NCBI RefSeq assembly: GCF_004114935.1
Contig: NZ_CP022221.1
Coordinates: forward strand, 8,825,001-8,889,000
Direction of reading: 5' to 3'
Length of the DNA: 64,000 nucleotides
Source of the DNA: Bradyrhizobium zhanjiangense
GTDB lineage: Bacteria; Pseudomonadota; Alphaproteobacteria; Rhizobiales; Xanthobacteraceae
Shown: positions 18,802 to 28,998 of the stretch, piece by piece
How positions within the stretch are numbered: position 1 is the stretch's first letter
Layout: every line of letters starts with the position of its first letter
The notes under the pieces: model-generated
The model's database searches: none
What the model was told of the DNA's origin: nothing
What the model saw: the letters and a program-made list of their open reading frames with translations, nothing else
Made by a program: the position numbers and the translations under genes

Positions 18802-19980
18802 TTACCTGAACGTCTTGCGCGGATCGAAGGCGTCGCGCACGGCTTCGCCGATGAAGATCAAGAGCGACAGCATGATTGCGACCGAGAAGAAACCGGAGAA
18901 GCCGAGCCAAGGTGCTTGCACATTGGCCTTCGCCTGGGACAGCAATTCGCCCAGCGAAGGCGACCCCGGCGGCAGACCGAAGCCCAGGAAATCGAGCGCC
19001 GTCAGCGTCATCACCGAACTCGACACGATGAAGGGCAGGAACGTCATGGTCGCGACCATGGCGTTCGGCAGCAGATGGCGGAACATGATGACCGGATTGG
19101 AGACACCGAGCGCCCGCGCCGCCTGAATGTATTCGAAATTGCGCCCGCGCAGGAACTCGGCCCGCACGAGACCAACCAGCGAGACCCAGGAGAACAGCAA
19201 CAGGATACCCAGCAGCACGAAGAAGCCGGGCACGAGGACCGAGGACAGGATCAGGAGAAGGTAGAGCGAGGGAATAGCTGTCCAGATCTCGATGAAGCGC
19301 TGGAAGATGAGATCGACCCGACCGCCGAAATAGCCCTGCACCGCCCCCGCCGCGATGCCGATGACGGATGAGATGATGGTAAGGCACAGGCCGAACAGCA
19401 CCGAGATGCGGAATCCGTAGATCAGCCGCGCGACCACGTCGCGCCCCTGATCGTCGGTGCCAAGCCAGTTGTATTCGAGGTCGCGGCAGCTCTTCAGCCC
19501 CTTCTTCTCCACCACCGGCTTGCATTGCTTCTCGGTCAGCATCCAGGTCGGCGGCGACGGCGCCGGCGTCGGCAGATCGAGATTGTGGGTGTCGTAGGAA
19601 TAGCGGATCAGCGGCCAGACGATGCTGCCGCCCTTGTCCTTGATCAGCTTCTGCAAATAGGGGTCGCGGTAGTCGGCCGCCGTCTCGAAATCGCCGCCAA
19701 AGGTGGTTTCCGAGTAAGTCACGAAGGCGGGCCAATAGAGCCGGCCGTCGAACTTGATCAGGAAAGGCCGGTCGTTGGCGATCAGCTCGGCGAACAGCGA
19801 GACCACGAACAAAATTATGAAGATCCAGAACGACCAGTAGCCGCGGCGGTTCGCCCTGAAGTTCTGCCAGCGCCGCTTGTTGAGCGGCGAAGGGGCGAAC
19901 GACTTGCGCGTGATCGGAACGACCTCCCCCATTGGGGATTGAGTCGTGGTCTCGATGGGCGTCGGCGCGGTAATCGTCAT
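18802..19980 (-). CDS. yejE: ABC importer permease YejE
   Basis: 392 aa inner-membrane permease (BPD_transp_1/DppC-like). A hydrophobic helix after a basic NKRRWQNFRANRRGYWS segment, a long periplasmic loop, then five helices with an EAA-like loop (AARALGVSNPVIMFRHLLPNA). I chose ATG 19980 (MTITAPTPIE) because it overlaps the yejB stop in TGATG; a longer reading frame runs into yejB. The large loop between helices 1 and 2 is usual for YejE. Confidence 0.93.
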   Translation of the reverse strand: MTITAPTPIETTTQSPMGEVVPITRKSFAPSPLNKRRWQNFRANRRGYWSFWIFIILFVVSLFAELIANDRPFLIKFDGRLYWPAFVTYSETTFGGDFETAADYRDPYLQKLIKDKGGSIVWPLIRYSYDTHNLDLPTPAPSPPTWMLTEKQCKPVVEKKGLKSCRDLEYNWLGTDDQGRDVVARLIYGFRISVLFGLCLTIISSVIGIAAGAVQGYFGGRVDLIFQRFIEIWTAIPSLYLLLILSSVLVPGFFVLLGILLLFSWVSLVGLVRAEFLRGRNFEYIQAARALGVSNPVIMFRHLLPNAMVATMTFLPFIVSSSVMTLTALDFLGFGLPPGSPSLGELLSQAKANVQAPWLGFSGFFSVAIMLSLLIFIGEAVRDAFDPRKTFR

Positions 19981-21089
19981 CAGACCTCCCGCGCCTCGAA
20001 ATCGATCCGGGGGTCGATCCACATATAGGTCAGGTCGGAGATCAGGTTGATCACGAGGCCGACCAACGAAAAGATGTAGAGCGTGCCGAACACAACGGGA
20101 TAGTCGCGGTTAAGCACGCTCTCGAAACTGAGCAGCCCGAGCCCGTCCAGCGAGAAGATGGTTTCGATCAGCAGCGAGCCCGAGAAGAAGGCGTGGATGA
20201 AGGTCCCGGGAAAACCGGCGATCACGATCAGCATCGCATTGCGGAAGACATGGCCGTAAAGCACCCGGCCCTCGCCGCAGCCCTTGGCACGCGCGGTCAT
20301 GACATATTGCTTGCGAATCTCGTCCAGGAACGAGTTCTTGGTCAGGAACGTCATGGTGGTGAACGCGCCGAGCCCCATGGCGATCAGCGGCAGCGTCAGA
20401 TGCCAGAAATAATCGATGATCTTCCAGTACCAGGGGAACTGCGACCAGCCGTCGGAGGTCAGTCCGCGCAGGGGGAACCAGTTGAAGAAGGAGCCGCCGG
20501 CAAACAGGATGATGAGAAGGACAGCGAACAGGAAGCCGGGAATGGCATAGCCAAGCACGAGAACGGTCGACGTCCAGGTGTCGAAGCGCGTGCCGTCCTT
20601 GACCGCCTTGCGGATGCCGAGCGGGATCGAGATCAGATAGGTGATCAACGTAAGCCAGATCCCGAGCGAGATCGAGACCGGCAGCTTCTCCCTGATCAGC
20701 TGGATCACGCTGACGTCGCGGAAATAGCTCTTGCCGAAATCGAAGCGCGCGAAGTTCCACACCATCAGGAGGAAGCGTTCCGGCGCCGGCTTGTCGAAGC
20801 CGAACTGCGCTTCCAGCTTCTTGATGAAATCAGGATCGAGGCCCTGCGCTCCGCGATATTTCGAGTTGATGGCATCGCCGCCGCCCCCCAACTGCCCCGG
20901 GGCGCGTTGCGCGAAATCGCCGCCGCCCGAAATGCGCGAGCTGCCGCCGGTGTCCGCGCCCGAGAGCTGCGCGATCACGCGCTCGACCGGGCCGCCCGGC
21001 GCGAACTGCACGACGATGAAGGACACGAAGAGGATCCCCAGCAGCGTCGGGATCATCAAGAGGATGCGGCGGGCAATATAGGCGCTCAT
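19980..21089 (-). CDS. yejB: ABC importer permease YejB
   Basis: 369 aa DppB-like permease: first helix RRILLMIPTLLGILFVSFIVVQF, a Gly-rich periplasmic loop (residues about 40-75), and the EAA-like loop with YVMTARAKGCGEGRVLYGHVF. It ends in the typical SLVGLVINLISDLTYMWIDPRIDF helix. Spaced 2 nt from the upstream binding-protein gene and overlapping yejE, so clearly one operon. Confidence 0.94.
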   Translation of the reverse strand: MSAYIARRILLMIPTLLGILFVSFIVVQFAPGGPVERVIAQLSGADTGGSSRISGGGDFAQRAPGQLGGGGDAINSKYRGAQGLDPDFIKKLEAQFGFDKPAPERFLLMVWNFARFDFGKSYFRDVSVIQLIREKLPVSISLGIWLTLITYLISIPLGIRKAVKDGTRFDTWTSTVLVLGYAIPGFLFAVLLIILFAGGSFFNWFPLRGLTSDGWSQFPWYWKIIDYFWHLTLPLIAMGLGAFTTMTFLTKNSFLDEIRKQYVMTARAKGCGEGRVLYGHVFRNAMLIVIAGFPGTFIHAFFSGSLLIETIFSLDGLGLLSFESVLNRDYPVVFGTLYIFSLVGLVINLISDLTYMWIDPRIDFEAREV

Positions 21090-21091
21090 GA

Positions 21092-22966
21092 TTATTTCGC
21101 CTGCTCGAGCTTGGCCGCCTTGGCGCCATCATGCCACCAGATGTCGGGAGCACCGACGCCGTTGGCGTAACGCGGCAGCTTCTGGGGATGGCTGAACTGA
21201 TCCCAATACGCCAGCCGGTGCGTCTTGTTATACCATTGCGGCACCCAATAGCGGCCGGCGCGGAACAGGCGATCGAAGGCCCGACAGGCGATCGTCAATT
21301 CCTCGCGGCTGTCGGCCGCCATGATTTTCTCGATCATGGCATCGATCGCCGGGCTGGCGACGCCCGCGAGATTGTACGAGCCCTTGGTGTTGGCAACCTG
21401 CGACGAGAAGAACGCGCGCATGGCATCGCCCGGCGTCGCCGACATGCTGAAACGCTGGATCGTCATGTCGAAGTCGAAATCTTCCTGGCGCGCCTTGTGC
21501 TGCACGGCATCGACGACGCGCACGCTCGCCTCAATGCCGAGCGTCCCCAGGTTCTTGATGTAGGGCGCATGGTGCGGCTGGAAGGAGGGCTCGTCCAGCA
21601 GGAACTCGATCCTGAAGATCTCGCCATTCGGCAGCACCCGCTTGCCGTCCTTGATCGGTACGCCGGCCTCGTTCAGCAATTGCTGCGCCTTGCGCAACAG
21701 GCTGCGGTCCTGCCCGGAGCCGTCGGAGACTGGCGGCGTGAAGGGCGCCGCGAACACGTCGTCGGGAACCTGGCCGCGGAACGGCTCCAGCAGCTTCAGC
21801 TCTTCCGGCGACGGAGGCCCGTTGCCGGCCATGAGGTCCGAGTTCTGGAATGGCGACACCGTACGGGCATAGGCGCCGTACATGATGGTCTTGTTGGTCC
21901 ACTCGAAATCGAAGGCGTTGATCAGGGCCTCGCGCACGCGAGGGTCCTTGAATTTCTCGCGTCGCGTGTTGATGAACCAGCCCTGCGCACCGGAGGGCGT
22001 GTCGTCAGGCACGACCTCGAGCTTGACGCGACCATCTTTGGCGGCCGGAAAGTCGTAGCGCGTCGCCCAGATGCGCGAGGTGAATTCTTCACGGTAGAGA
22101 TAGTTCTTGCCGGTGAAACCTTCGAAGGCGACGTCGCGGTCGCGATAGAATTCATAGCGCACGACGTCGAAATTATAGCTGCCGCGGCAAACCGGCAGGT
22201 CGGCGGCCCACCAGTCCTTCACCCGCTCGAACTCGATGTAGCGATTGACCTCGAACCTGCCGACCTTGTACGGACCGGAGCCGAGCGGAATATCCAGCGT
22301 CGATTCATCGAACGGGCGGGACGAGTAGTACGCCTTCGAAAAGATCGGCAGTCCGGCGACATAGAGCGGCACGTCGCGGGCACGTCCCTTGGCAAAGGTC
22401 ACGACGAGCGTCGCATCGTCGATCGCTTCAGCGCTCACCACGTCGCGCATCTGCACGATGATCAATGGATGCCCTTTGGTCTTCAGCGCGTTCAACGAGA
22501 ACGCCGCATCGTGGGCGGTGAGCTTGCTGCCGTCATGGAATTTCGCCTCGGGCCGCATCGTGAAGCGATAGACCAGCCGGTCCGGCGATATCTGCACGGA
22601 TTGAGCGGCGAGCCCGTACATCGCGTCCGGCTCGTCATTTGCCCGCACCATCAGCGGCGCAAACGTCATGTCCATGCCTTGCGCGCCGTCACCCTTGAGG
22701 ATGAAGGCGTTGAGCGAGTTGAAGGTCTGGTAGGACTGATTATACGATTTCACCGACGGGATGAGCGAGAACGTGCCGCCCTTCGGCGCGCCCGGATTGA
22801 CATAATCGAAATGGTGGAAATCGGCGGGATATTTGAGATCGCCGAATGCCGAGATGCCGTGGGCCTCGGTCGGCCTTTCCGACGCCGTTGTGCCGCGCTG
22901 CCAGGCGGCACCGAGTGCGCCGGCGACACCCAGGGCAAGCACCTGCCGGCGTGAAAGCTGCGCCAT
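21092..22966 (-). CDS. yejA: Periplasmic binding protein of the Yej importer, second copy (SBP family 5)
   Basis: 624 aa extracellular solute-binding protein for peptides. It starts MAQLSRRQVLALGVAGALGAA, a twin-arginine (Tat) type signal with Arg-Arg. The family 5 core is visible (KYPADFHHFDYVNPGAPKGGTFSLI; FRFTMRPEAKFHDGSKLTAHD). ATG 22966 is chosen, with GGGAG upstream; the in-frame TTG 22984 overlaps the previous stop and would spoil the signal peptide. It is a paralogue of the gene directly upstream (same KYPADF..FDYVNP start after the signal). Confidence 0.93.
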   Translation of the reverse strand: MAQLSRRQVLALGVAGALGAAWQRGTTASERPTEAHGISAFGDLKYPADFHHFDYVNPGAPKGGTFSLIPSVKSYNQSYQTFNSLNAFILKGDGAQGMDMTFAPLMVRANDEPDAMYGLAAQSVQISPDRLVYRFTMRPEAKFHDGSKLTAHDAAFSLNALKTKGHPLIIVQMRDVVSAEAIDDATLVVTFAKGRARDVPLYVAGLPIFSKAYYSSRPFDESTLDIPLGSGPYKVGRFEVNRYIEFERVKDWWAADLPVCRGSYNFDVVRYEFYRDRDVAFEGFTGKNYLYREEFTSRIWATRYDFPAAKDGRVKLEVVPDDTPSGAQGWFINTRREKFKDPRVREALINAFDFEWTNKTIMYGAYARTVSPFQNSDLMAGNGPPSPEELKLLEPFRGQVPDDVFAAPFTPPVSDGSGQDRSLLRKAQQLLNEAGVPIKDGKRVLPNGEIFRIEFLLDEPSFQPHHAPYIKNLGTLGIEASVRVVDAVQHKARQEDFDFDMTIQRFSMSATPGDAMRAFFSSQVANTKGSYNLAGVASPAIDAMIEKIMAADSREELTIACRAFDRLFRAGRYWVPQWYNKTHRLAYWDQFSHPQKLPRYANGVGAPDIWWHDGAKAAKLEQAK

Positions 22967-22980
22967 GCGCAAAGGCTCCC

Positions 22981-24888
22981 TCAAGCGCGTTTTCCGTTCC
23001 GCGCCGCTTTTTCGGCGTCATACCACCACAGCGTCGGCAGGCCGGACCGTCCATATTTCGGCATTGGCTCGGCGTGGCTGAAGCGATCCCAACGGGCATA
23101 GCGTGCGAACGGATAGGTGAACTGAGGCACCACGTAGAAATTCCAGAGCAGCACGCGATCGAGCGCATGGGTGGCGGCGACGAGACCAGCGCGATCCTTG
23201 GCGAAGATCACCTTCTCGATCAAGGCATCCACAGCAGGGTTCTTGATGCCGATGGTGTTGCGCGCACCAGGCATGTCGGCGGCCTGCGAGCCCCAGAACT
23301 CGCGCTGCTCGTTGCCCGGCGAGAGCGACTCGCCCCACTGATCGATGATCATGTCGAAGTCGAAGCTGCGCAACCGGTTCTGGTACTGCGCATCATCGAC
23401 CGTACGAACCGACGCATTGACGCCGATCCGCTCCAGCGACGGCTTGTAGAACAGTGCGATTCGCTCGGATGAGGGATCCTGCACCAGGATTTCGACCGTC
23501 AGGACCTTGCCCGAGGCGTCCACCAGCTTGTGGTCGCGCACTTCGAAACCGGCCTCTTTCAGCAGCTTTGCCGCTTCGCGCAGATTGGCGCGCACGGCCT
23601 CCGAAGTGCCGCCGACTGGATTCTGGTAAGGCGTGGTGAAAACTTCCGGCGGCACCTTGTCCTTTACGGTTTCGAGGATCTGCAATTCCTCTCCCTGGGG
23701 CAGACCCGTCGCGGCAAGTTCCGTACCTTCGAAATAGCTGTTGATGCGCTTGTACTGACCGAAGAAGAGCTGCTTGTTCATCTCCTCGAAGTCGAAGGCA
23801 TAGTTGAAGGCGCGCCGCACCCGCGCGTCCTTGAACTGGGGGCGCCTGATGTTGACGACGAAGGCCTGCATGCGGCCGGAATCGTTGATCGGAAATTCTT
23901 CCTTGATCACCCGCTTCTCCGCGACCGCGGGGAAGTCATAGGCCGTCGCCCACTGCTTGGCGGAGTTTTCCGCGATCCAGTCGGCCTGGTCGGCCTTGAA
24001 GGCTTCCAGCGCCACGATGTTGTCGCGGAAGAACTCGAAGCGCAGCTCGTCGAAATTGTTGATGCCGATCTGGCTGGGGAGATTGGCACCCCAATGATCT
24101 TTCACCCGCTCCAGCTTGATCGAGCGTCCCGCCACGAATTCCTTGATCCGGTACGGGCCGGAGCCCAGCGGGATCTCCAGCGTGGTCGCGCTGACATCGC
24201 GCTTGCGGCCCTGCGCGTCGGTGCCTTCCCACCAATGCTTCGGCAGCACGATCAATTCGCCGACGATGGTCGGCAATTCGCGGTTGCCCGGCCCGTCGAA
24301 GCTGAACTTGACGTCACGCTCGCCGACCTTCTCCGCCTTGGTCACATGGCGATAGTAGGACGCGTACATCGGGCTCTGCTGCTTGAATGTCTCCAGCGAG
24401 AAGATAACGTCGTCCGGCGTCACCGGCTTGCCGTCATGCCAGCGGGCTTCCTTGCGTAAACGATAGATCACCCAGGAAAAATCGTCCGGATGTTGTGCGG
24501 CCTCGGCAAGTTCGCCGTACTCGGTCGCCACCTCGTCCTGCGCCCGGGTCATCAGCGTTTCGTAGATCATCGCCGCGGCTGGAGCGAGGGAGCCCTTGAT
24601 GCCGGCGACCGCGAGGTTGAAATTGTCGAAGGTGCCGATCGAGATCAGGCGGGCGACACCGCCCTTGGGCGCATCCGGATTGACGTAATCGAAGCGCTTG
24701 AAGTCGGCGGGATACTTGATGTCACCGAACAGCGACAGCGCATGGCGCCAGGGAAGCCCAGTCGAAGGCAGCTCACCCGATTGCGCCTGTGCCATGCCGA
24801 TGACGGAAACGCTGCCCACGGAACCGAGGGCGGGGAGCGCTGCGGCCGCAGTGCCGGTGAGCAGGAGATCGCGTCGGGTGATGGCCAA
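22981..24888 (-). CDS. yejA: Periplasmic binding protein of the Yej importer, first copy (SBP family 5)
   Basis: 635 aa, first gene of the yej-type operon. The N-terminus MAITRRDLLLTGTAAAALPALG is a Tat-type signal. The mature part begins with the same KYPADFKRFDYVNPDAPKGG block as its downstream paralogue and contains the family 5 motif YRLRKEARWHDGKPVTPDD. Having two binding proteins for one YejBEF core suggests two peptide ligand ranges. The 211 nt upstream, after cycM, probably hold the operon promoter; no specific operator was seen. Confidence 0.93.
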   Translation of the reverse strand: MAITRRDLLLTGTAAAALPALGSVGSVSVIGMAQAQSGELPSTGLPWRHALSLFGDIKYPADFKRFDYVNPDAPKGGVARLISIGTFDNFNLAVAGIKGSLAPAAAMIYETLMTRAQDEVATEYGELAEAAQHPDDFSWVIYRLRKEARWHDGKPVTPDDVIFSLETFKQQSPMYASYYRHVTKAEKVGERDVKFSFDGPGNRELPTIVGELIVLPKHWWEGTDAQGRKRDVSATTLEIPLGSGPYRIKEFVAGRSIKLERVKDHWGANLPSQIGINNFDELRFEFFRDNIVALEAFKADQADWIAENSAKQWATAYDFPAVAEKRVIKEEFPINDSGRMQAFVVNIRRPQFKDARVRRAFNYAFDFEEMNKQLFFGQYKRINSYFEGTELAATGLPQGEELQILETVKDKVPPEVFTTPYQNPVGGTSEAVRANLREAAKLLKEAGFEVRDHKLVDASGKVLTVEILVQDPSSERIALFYKPSLERIGVNASVRTVDDAQYQNRLRSFDFDMIIDQWGESLSPGNEQREFWGSQAADMPGARNTIGIKNPAVDALIEKVIFAKDRAGLVAATHALDRVLLWNFYVVPQFTYPFARYARWDRFSHAEPMPKYGRSGLPTLWWYDAEKAARNGKRA

Positions 24889-25048
24889 ATCAACATTCCT
24901 GTCTTGAAGGAGGCTACTCCTTTAAGTTCCCAATATAGGCGAGGTTTCGACCGAATATGTTGCTTTTTCCTCATCTTGGAAGCCCGGACTGCCTCTCAGA
25001 TGCGGCCAAAAGCCCCGATAACGTCGCCGCGAGGCCCGGATACGGAAA

Positions 25049-25072
25049 CGGCCAGGCTTTTCAGCCTGGCCG
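25049..25072 (-). terminator. Hairpin after cycM, probable terminator
   Basis: A perfect 10-bp stem CGGCCAGGCT (25049-25058) with AGCCTGGCCG (25063-25072). On the minus strand it is followed by GTTTCC, a weak T tract. It lies 28 nt past the cycM stop. Confidence 0.6.
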
Positions 25073-25099
25073 CGTATTCCAAGATAGGTTTTTGACGTC

Positions 25100-25654
25100 T
25101 TACTTCGACGCCGTCGGCAGCGGCTGCGGATGCTCCGACAGCGAATTCAGATAGGCAATGACGTCGGCGCGTTCGGAATCCTTCGGGATACCGGCGAAGC
25201 CCATCGCGGTGCCAGGGACGAAGCCCTTCGGATTGGCGATGAACTTGTTGAGGTCGTCGAACGTCCAAGTCCCGCCCTTGGCTTTCATGGCAGCCGAGAA
25301 GTTGAAGCCGCGGCCTTCGCCCTTCGGCTCGCCAACGACGCCATAGAGGTTCGGACCGACGCGATTCGGGCCGCCCTTCTCGAAGGTGTGGCAGGCGCCG
25401 CACTTCTTGGCGGCCGCCGCGCCCTTTTCGACGGAGGCGGCCTGGAGAAGCTTTTCGATCGGCTCGGACGGTGCGGCAGCGGCGCCGCCGCCTTCCTTGC
25501 CGTGGCTGGCATCTTCCTTTACTGCGATCTCGAAGCCCGGCTTTTCCGGCATCTTGGGGGAGAATAGCGCCTGGGCGGTGAAGCTCGTCACCAGCAGAAC
25601 GAGACAGGTGCCGAGCACGGCACCGAGAATCTTATTGAGTTCGAAAGAGTCCAT
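25100..25654 (-). CDS. cycM: Membrane-anchored cytochrome c (CycM type)
   Basis: 184 aa. An uncleaved N-terminal helix ([24 protein letters not shown]) anchors a periplasmic class I cytochrome c domain, with a Gly/Ala/Lys linker between. Heme motif CGACH at residues 85-89; the axial Met is Met 151 in [10 protein letters not shown]. In Bradyrhizobium CycM carries electrons from the bc1 complex to the aa3-type oxidase. The gene is divergent from kdsB across 219 nt. Confidence 0.94.
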   Translation of the reverse strand: MDSFELNKILGAVLGTCLVLLVTSFTAQALFSPKMPEKPGFEIAVKEDASHGKEGGGAAAAPSEPIEKLLQAASVEKGAAAAKKCGACHTFEKGGPNRVGPNLYGVVGEPKGEGRGFNFSAAMKAKGGTWTFDDLNKFIANPKGFVPGTAMGFAGIPKDSERADVIAYLNSLSEHPQPLPTASK

Positions 25655-25873
25655 TTCCGGCCAGGCCCCACCGCAACAAGGAAACAGCGGCCCAAGCGGC
25701 CGCCAGGACGAGCCTCGGGAGAATCAAAACGTTCCTTATTGTTTCCCCGAGTTTTGCCATTGAGATATCGGTTTGCCCGGGGTCTGGCAACCCGTATAAG
25801 CGACCCGGCTTTCAGCCCGTCCCCACTCCATTTCTCGGCGCGGAAAACGCACCGTTTCCAGGCCCTTGACCCA

Positions 25874-26614
25874 ATGATCGATCCCCGCATCCTGGTGCTG
25901 ATCCCGGCCCGCATGGCCGCCACCCGCCTGCCCGGCAAGCCGCTCGCCGATATCGCGGGATTGCCGATGATCGTACATGTGCTGCGCCGCGCAGAAGCCG
26001 CTGCAATCGGCCGGGTCGCGGTCGCAACCGACACGCCGGAGATCGCGTCCGTGGTGACCGCCCATGGCGGTGAGGCGGTGATGACCCGCCCGGACCACCC
26101 CTCGGGCTCGGACCGCATCCACGAAGCCATGCAAAAGCTCGATCCGGACGGCAAGGCCGAGATCGTGATCAATCTCCAGGGCGACTTCCCGACCATCACG
26201 CCTCAGGCTATCCGCGAGGTGCTGCCACCCTTTGCCGAGCCTGCGGTCGATATCGTGACTTTGGCCTCGCAGATCCACACCGAGGAGGAGGATCTCGCCC
26301 CGAGCGTCGTGAAGGCTGTGGGCTCGCCGATCGGGCCGCGGCGGCTACGGGCACTCTATTTCACCCGCGCAACAGCCCCATACGGCAACGGACCGCGTTA
26401 CCACCACATCGGCCTTTACGCCTACCGTCGCGCCGCGCTGGAACGGTTCGTGTCGCTGCCGCCATCGCCTCTGGAGCGCCAGGAGAGCCTGGAACAGCTC
26501 CGGGCGGTGGAAGCCGGCATGCGCATCGACATCATGATCGTCGACAGCGTGCCGCGTGGCGTGGACACGCCGCCCGATCTCGAAACCGCGCGTAGCATCC
26601 TTTCCAAATCCTGA
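25874..26614 (+). CDS. kdsB: 3-deoxy-manno-octulosonate cytidylyltransferase
   Basis: Activates Kdo with CTP to CMP-Kdo for lipopolysaccharide inner-core synthesis; cytoplasmic. 246 aa. The nucleotide-binding start [22 protein letters not shown] is typical, with later [19 protein letters not shown] and the [10 protein letters not shown] block. ATG 25874 gives the expected N-terminus; the frame is open upstream to 25739 but without similarity. pheA follows 21 nt later and is likely co-transcribed. Confidence 0.95.
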   Translation: MIDPRILVLIPARMAATRLPGKPLADIAGLPMIVHVLRRAEAAAIGRVAVATDTPEIASVVTAHGGEAVMTRPDHPSGSDRIHEAMQKLDPDGKAEIVINLQGDFPTITPQAIREVLPPFAEPAVDIVTLASQIHTEEEDLAPSVVKAVGSPIGPRRLRALYFTRATAPYGNGPRYHHIGLYAYRRAALERFVSLPPSPLERQESLEQLRAVEAGMRIDIMIVDSVPRGVDTPPDLETARSILSKS

Positions 26615-26635
26615 GCCGCTGTTACAAGGCCGACC

Positions 26636-27493
26636 ATGAGCAAGCTGAAAATCGCATTCCAGGGCGAGCCTGGGGCCAATTCCCACATCGCCATCGTCGA
26701 AGCCTATCCCGACGCCGAGCCGATGCCCTGCGCCACCTTCGAGGACGCGCTGTCGGCGATCTCGTCGGGCGATGCCGATCTCGGCATGATCCCGATCGAG
26801 AATTCGGTCGCCGGCCGCGTCGCCGACATCCATCACCTTCTGCCGGCCTCCGGCCTCTTCATCATCGGCGAATGGTTCCTGCCGGTCCGGCATCAGCTGA
26901 TGGCGGTGAAGGGCACCAAGATAGAAGACATCAAGAGCGTGGAGAGCCATGTCCATGCGCTCGGACAGTGCCGGCGCATCATCCGCAAGCTCGGCATCAA
27001 GCCGATCGTGCACGCCGACACCGCCGGCAGCGCCCGCGACATTTCCGAGCGCAAGGACAAGACCGTCGCGGCGATCGCCTCGCGCCTCGCCGCGAAGGTC
27101 TATGGGCTCGACATCCTCGCCGAGGACGTCGAGGACGAGGCCCACAACACCACGCGCTTTGTGGTACTGGCGCGCGAGCCGAAATGGGCCGCGCAAGGCT
27201 CGGGCCCGCTGGTCACGACGTTCGTCTTCCGGGTGCGCAATTTGCCGGCCGCGCTCTACAAGGCGCTCGGCGGCTTTGCCACCAACGGCGTCAACATGAC
27301 CAAGCTCGAAAGCTACATGGTCGACGGCAATTTCTTCGCCACGCAGTTCTACGCCGACGTCGACGGCCATCCCGATGACAAGGGCCTCGCCTTCGCGATC
27401 GAGGAGCTGAAATTCTTCTCGCGCGAATTCCGCATCGTCGGGGTGTATCCGGGGCACCCGTTCCGTGCGACGTTCAGCGAGGCGCAGGATTAG
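26636..27493 (+). CDS. pheA: Prephenate dehydratase
   Basis: Converts prephenate to phenylpyruvate in phenylalanine synthesis. 285 aa, mono-functional (no chorismate mutase part). The catalytic domain starts KIAFQGEPGANSHIA, with IPIENSVAG and the hallmark TTRF at 172-175. The C-terminal ACT domain (about 195-280) has the ESYMVDGNFFATQFYADVDG feedback site. It lies in a two-gene unit with kdsB. Confidence 0.96.
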   Translation: MSKLKIAFQGEPGANSHIAIVEAYPDAEPMPCATFEDALSAISSGDADLGMIPIENSVAGRVADIHHLLPASGLFIIGEWFLPVRHQLMAVKGTKIEDIKSVESHVHALGQCRRIIRKLGIKPIVHADTAGSARDISERKDKTVAAIASRLAAKVYGLDILAEDVEDEAHNTTRFVVLAREPKWAAQGSGPLVTTFVFRVRNLPAALYKALGGFATNGVNMTKLESYMVDGNFFATQFYADVDGHPDDKGLAFAIEELKFFSREFRIVGVYPGHPFRATFSEAQD

Positions 27494-27496
27494 CTT

Positions 27497-27608
27497 CGTG
27501 TCCCGGACGCGCGAAGCGCGAGCCGGGACCCAGCCCCACGATACTCAGACGTGCGATGGGCCCCGGCTCAGCAGCGCATCATTTCATGCTGCGCTGCGTC
27601 CGAGGCAC
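27497..27608. repeat. Pair of GC-rich palindromic repeats after pheA
   Basis: Unit one (about 27497-27535) has the core TCCCGG...CGCGCGAAGCGCG...CCGGGA. Unit two (about 27556-27608) is its inverted partner (CCCCGGCTCAGCAGCGCA then TGCGCTGCGTCCGAGG). They fill the gap between two convergent genes. A related family occurs at 46440-46530. Confidence 0.65.
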
Positions 27609-27611
27609 GAT

Positions 27612-28628
27612 CTAAGCCGCACTTTTCGCCAGCCCGAACGCCTCCGCCAGCAGTGAATACGACTTCTTGCGTGCCTCGTGATCATACACGGCGGTGATCA
27701 CCATCAGCTCGTCCGGCTTGCTCGCATAGATCAGCGGTTGAAGCTTCCTCTGCACGTTTGTCGGGCTGCCGACGAACAGGCGCGAGCGGTTGCGGAGGAT
27801 CGAGATGCGCTCAGCATCCGTATAGGGATAGGCCAGCGCCTCCTCGACGCTCGGCAGCGGAAGATATTGGCCGCGGTCGCGGCGAAGGCGGTTGAGGTCG
27901 AAGGAGCTGGCGAGCCTTTCGGCCTCCTCATCGGTGTCGGCCGTGATGGCCGCGACCGCGAGGATTGCGTGCGGGCGGGCGCGCCAGGCCGAGGGCTGGA
28001 AGCGGTTGCGGTAATGCACCATCGCATCGATCGCATCGTGTGAGGCGAAGTGATGGGCGAAGGCGAAGCCCATGCCGACCTCTGCGGCGAGCTCGGAGGA
28101 ATAATCGCTCGAGCCGAGCAGCCAGATCGGCGGCAGCCTGGTGTCGTCGGGCATGGCGACGACATTGTTGTAGGGGTGGCCCGAGGGGAATTCGCGGGTC
28201 TCCCACAAAATCAGCTCGTGCAGCCGCTCCAGGAAATCGTCGCCCTCGCGGCGATCGAGGCGGCTGCGCAGCGCGTAGGCGGTGGCGCCGTCGGTACCGG
28301 GGGCGCGGCCGAGACCGAGGTCGATACGACCAGGAAACAGCGCCTCCAGCATCTTGAAGCGCTCGGCCACCACCAGCGGCGCGTGGTTGGGCAGCATTAC
28401 GCCGCCGGAGCCGACGCGGATGTGTTTCGTCACCGCCGCGATCTGCCCGATCATCACGTCGGGCGCGGGGCTCGCGACGGACGCGAGGTTGTGATGCTCG
28501 GCGAGCCAGTAGCGGACATAGCCAAGCCCATCGACGTGGCGCGCCAGATCGATGCTGTTGCGCAGCGCCGCGGCGGGCTTGGTGCCGGTGGTGACGACCG
28601 AGAGGTCGAGGACTGAGAGCGGGATCAT
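27612..28628 (-). CDS. Luciferase-like (LLM class) flavin-dependent oxidoreductase
   Basis: 338 aa, TIM-barrel luciferase-like monooxygenase using reduced flavin. Typical blocks: [11 protein letters not shown] at the start, [62 protein letters not shown] and [26 protein letters not shown]. These match the MsnO8/YhbW-like branch. The substrate is unknown. It converges with pheA and is not in an obvious operon. Confidence 0.9.
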   Translation of the reverse strand: MIPLSVLDLSVVTTGTKPAAALRNSIDLARHVDGLGYVRYWLAEHHNLASVASPAPDVMIGQIAAVTKHIRVGSGGVMLPNHAPLVVAERFKMLEALFPGRIDLGLGRAPGTDGATAYALRSRLDRREGDDFLERLHELILWETREFPSGHPYNNVVAMPDDTRLPPIWLLGSSDYSSELAAEVGMGFAFAHHFASHDAIDAMVHYRNRFQPSAWRARPHAILAVAAITADTDEEAERLASSFDLNRLRRDRGQYLPLPSVEEALAYPYTDAERISILRNRSRLFVGSPTNVQRKLQPLIYASKPDELMVITAVYDHEARKKSYSLLAEAFGLAKSAA

Positions 28629-28998
28629 GGCGCGTTAACGTAATGGAGTGCCGGGCAGCGGCAACGGCAGGCTGCGCAGGCCTGACGTGTACGGACCGGC
28701 GGACACGCTGAGACGTCGAGTTGGGATAATTATTGCTTCTGCATAACTAAATTCGATCTGCCCACCGACGAAATCGGGATCGCCGAAGAGTCAACTATTT
28801 AAAATAGTCATTTTATATCAAAATACTATGTTCTCTCGACCTATTTCCCACCAAGATCGCAAATAGCAACGAAATTCCTTATGTTCACCCCGTAGTGGGC
28901 AATTTCCCATCATCGATGGGCTGTCGATCAAACGGGCTTTGCCGTATTTTTAGGTCTCTCAAGACGGATCGCCGCCTGAAATTGGAGTGAGTGGTGCC
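28629..28998 (+). promoter_or_regulatory. AT-rich upstream region of metF-metH
   Basis: 370 nt with no gene. Positions about 28730-28900 are much more AT-rich than the surroundings and contain a perfect 15-bp palindrome ACTATTTAAAATAGT at 28794-28808, a candidate operator. I looked for SAM-II and SAH riboswitch cores and found no convincing match. Promoters of both metF and the divergent LLM gene must lie here. Confidence 0.4.

Noticed and set aside
28629..28998. SAM-II or SAH riboswitch before metF
   Set aside because: No matching conserved core or pseudoknot pairing could be found by eye.
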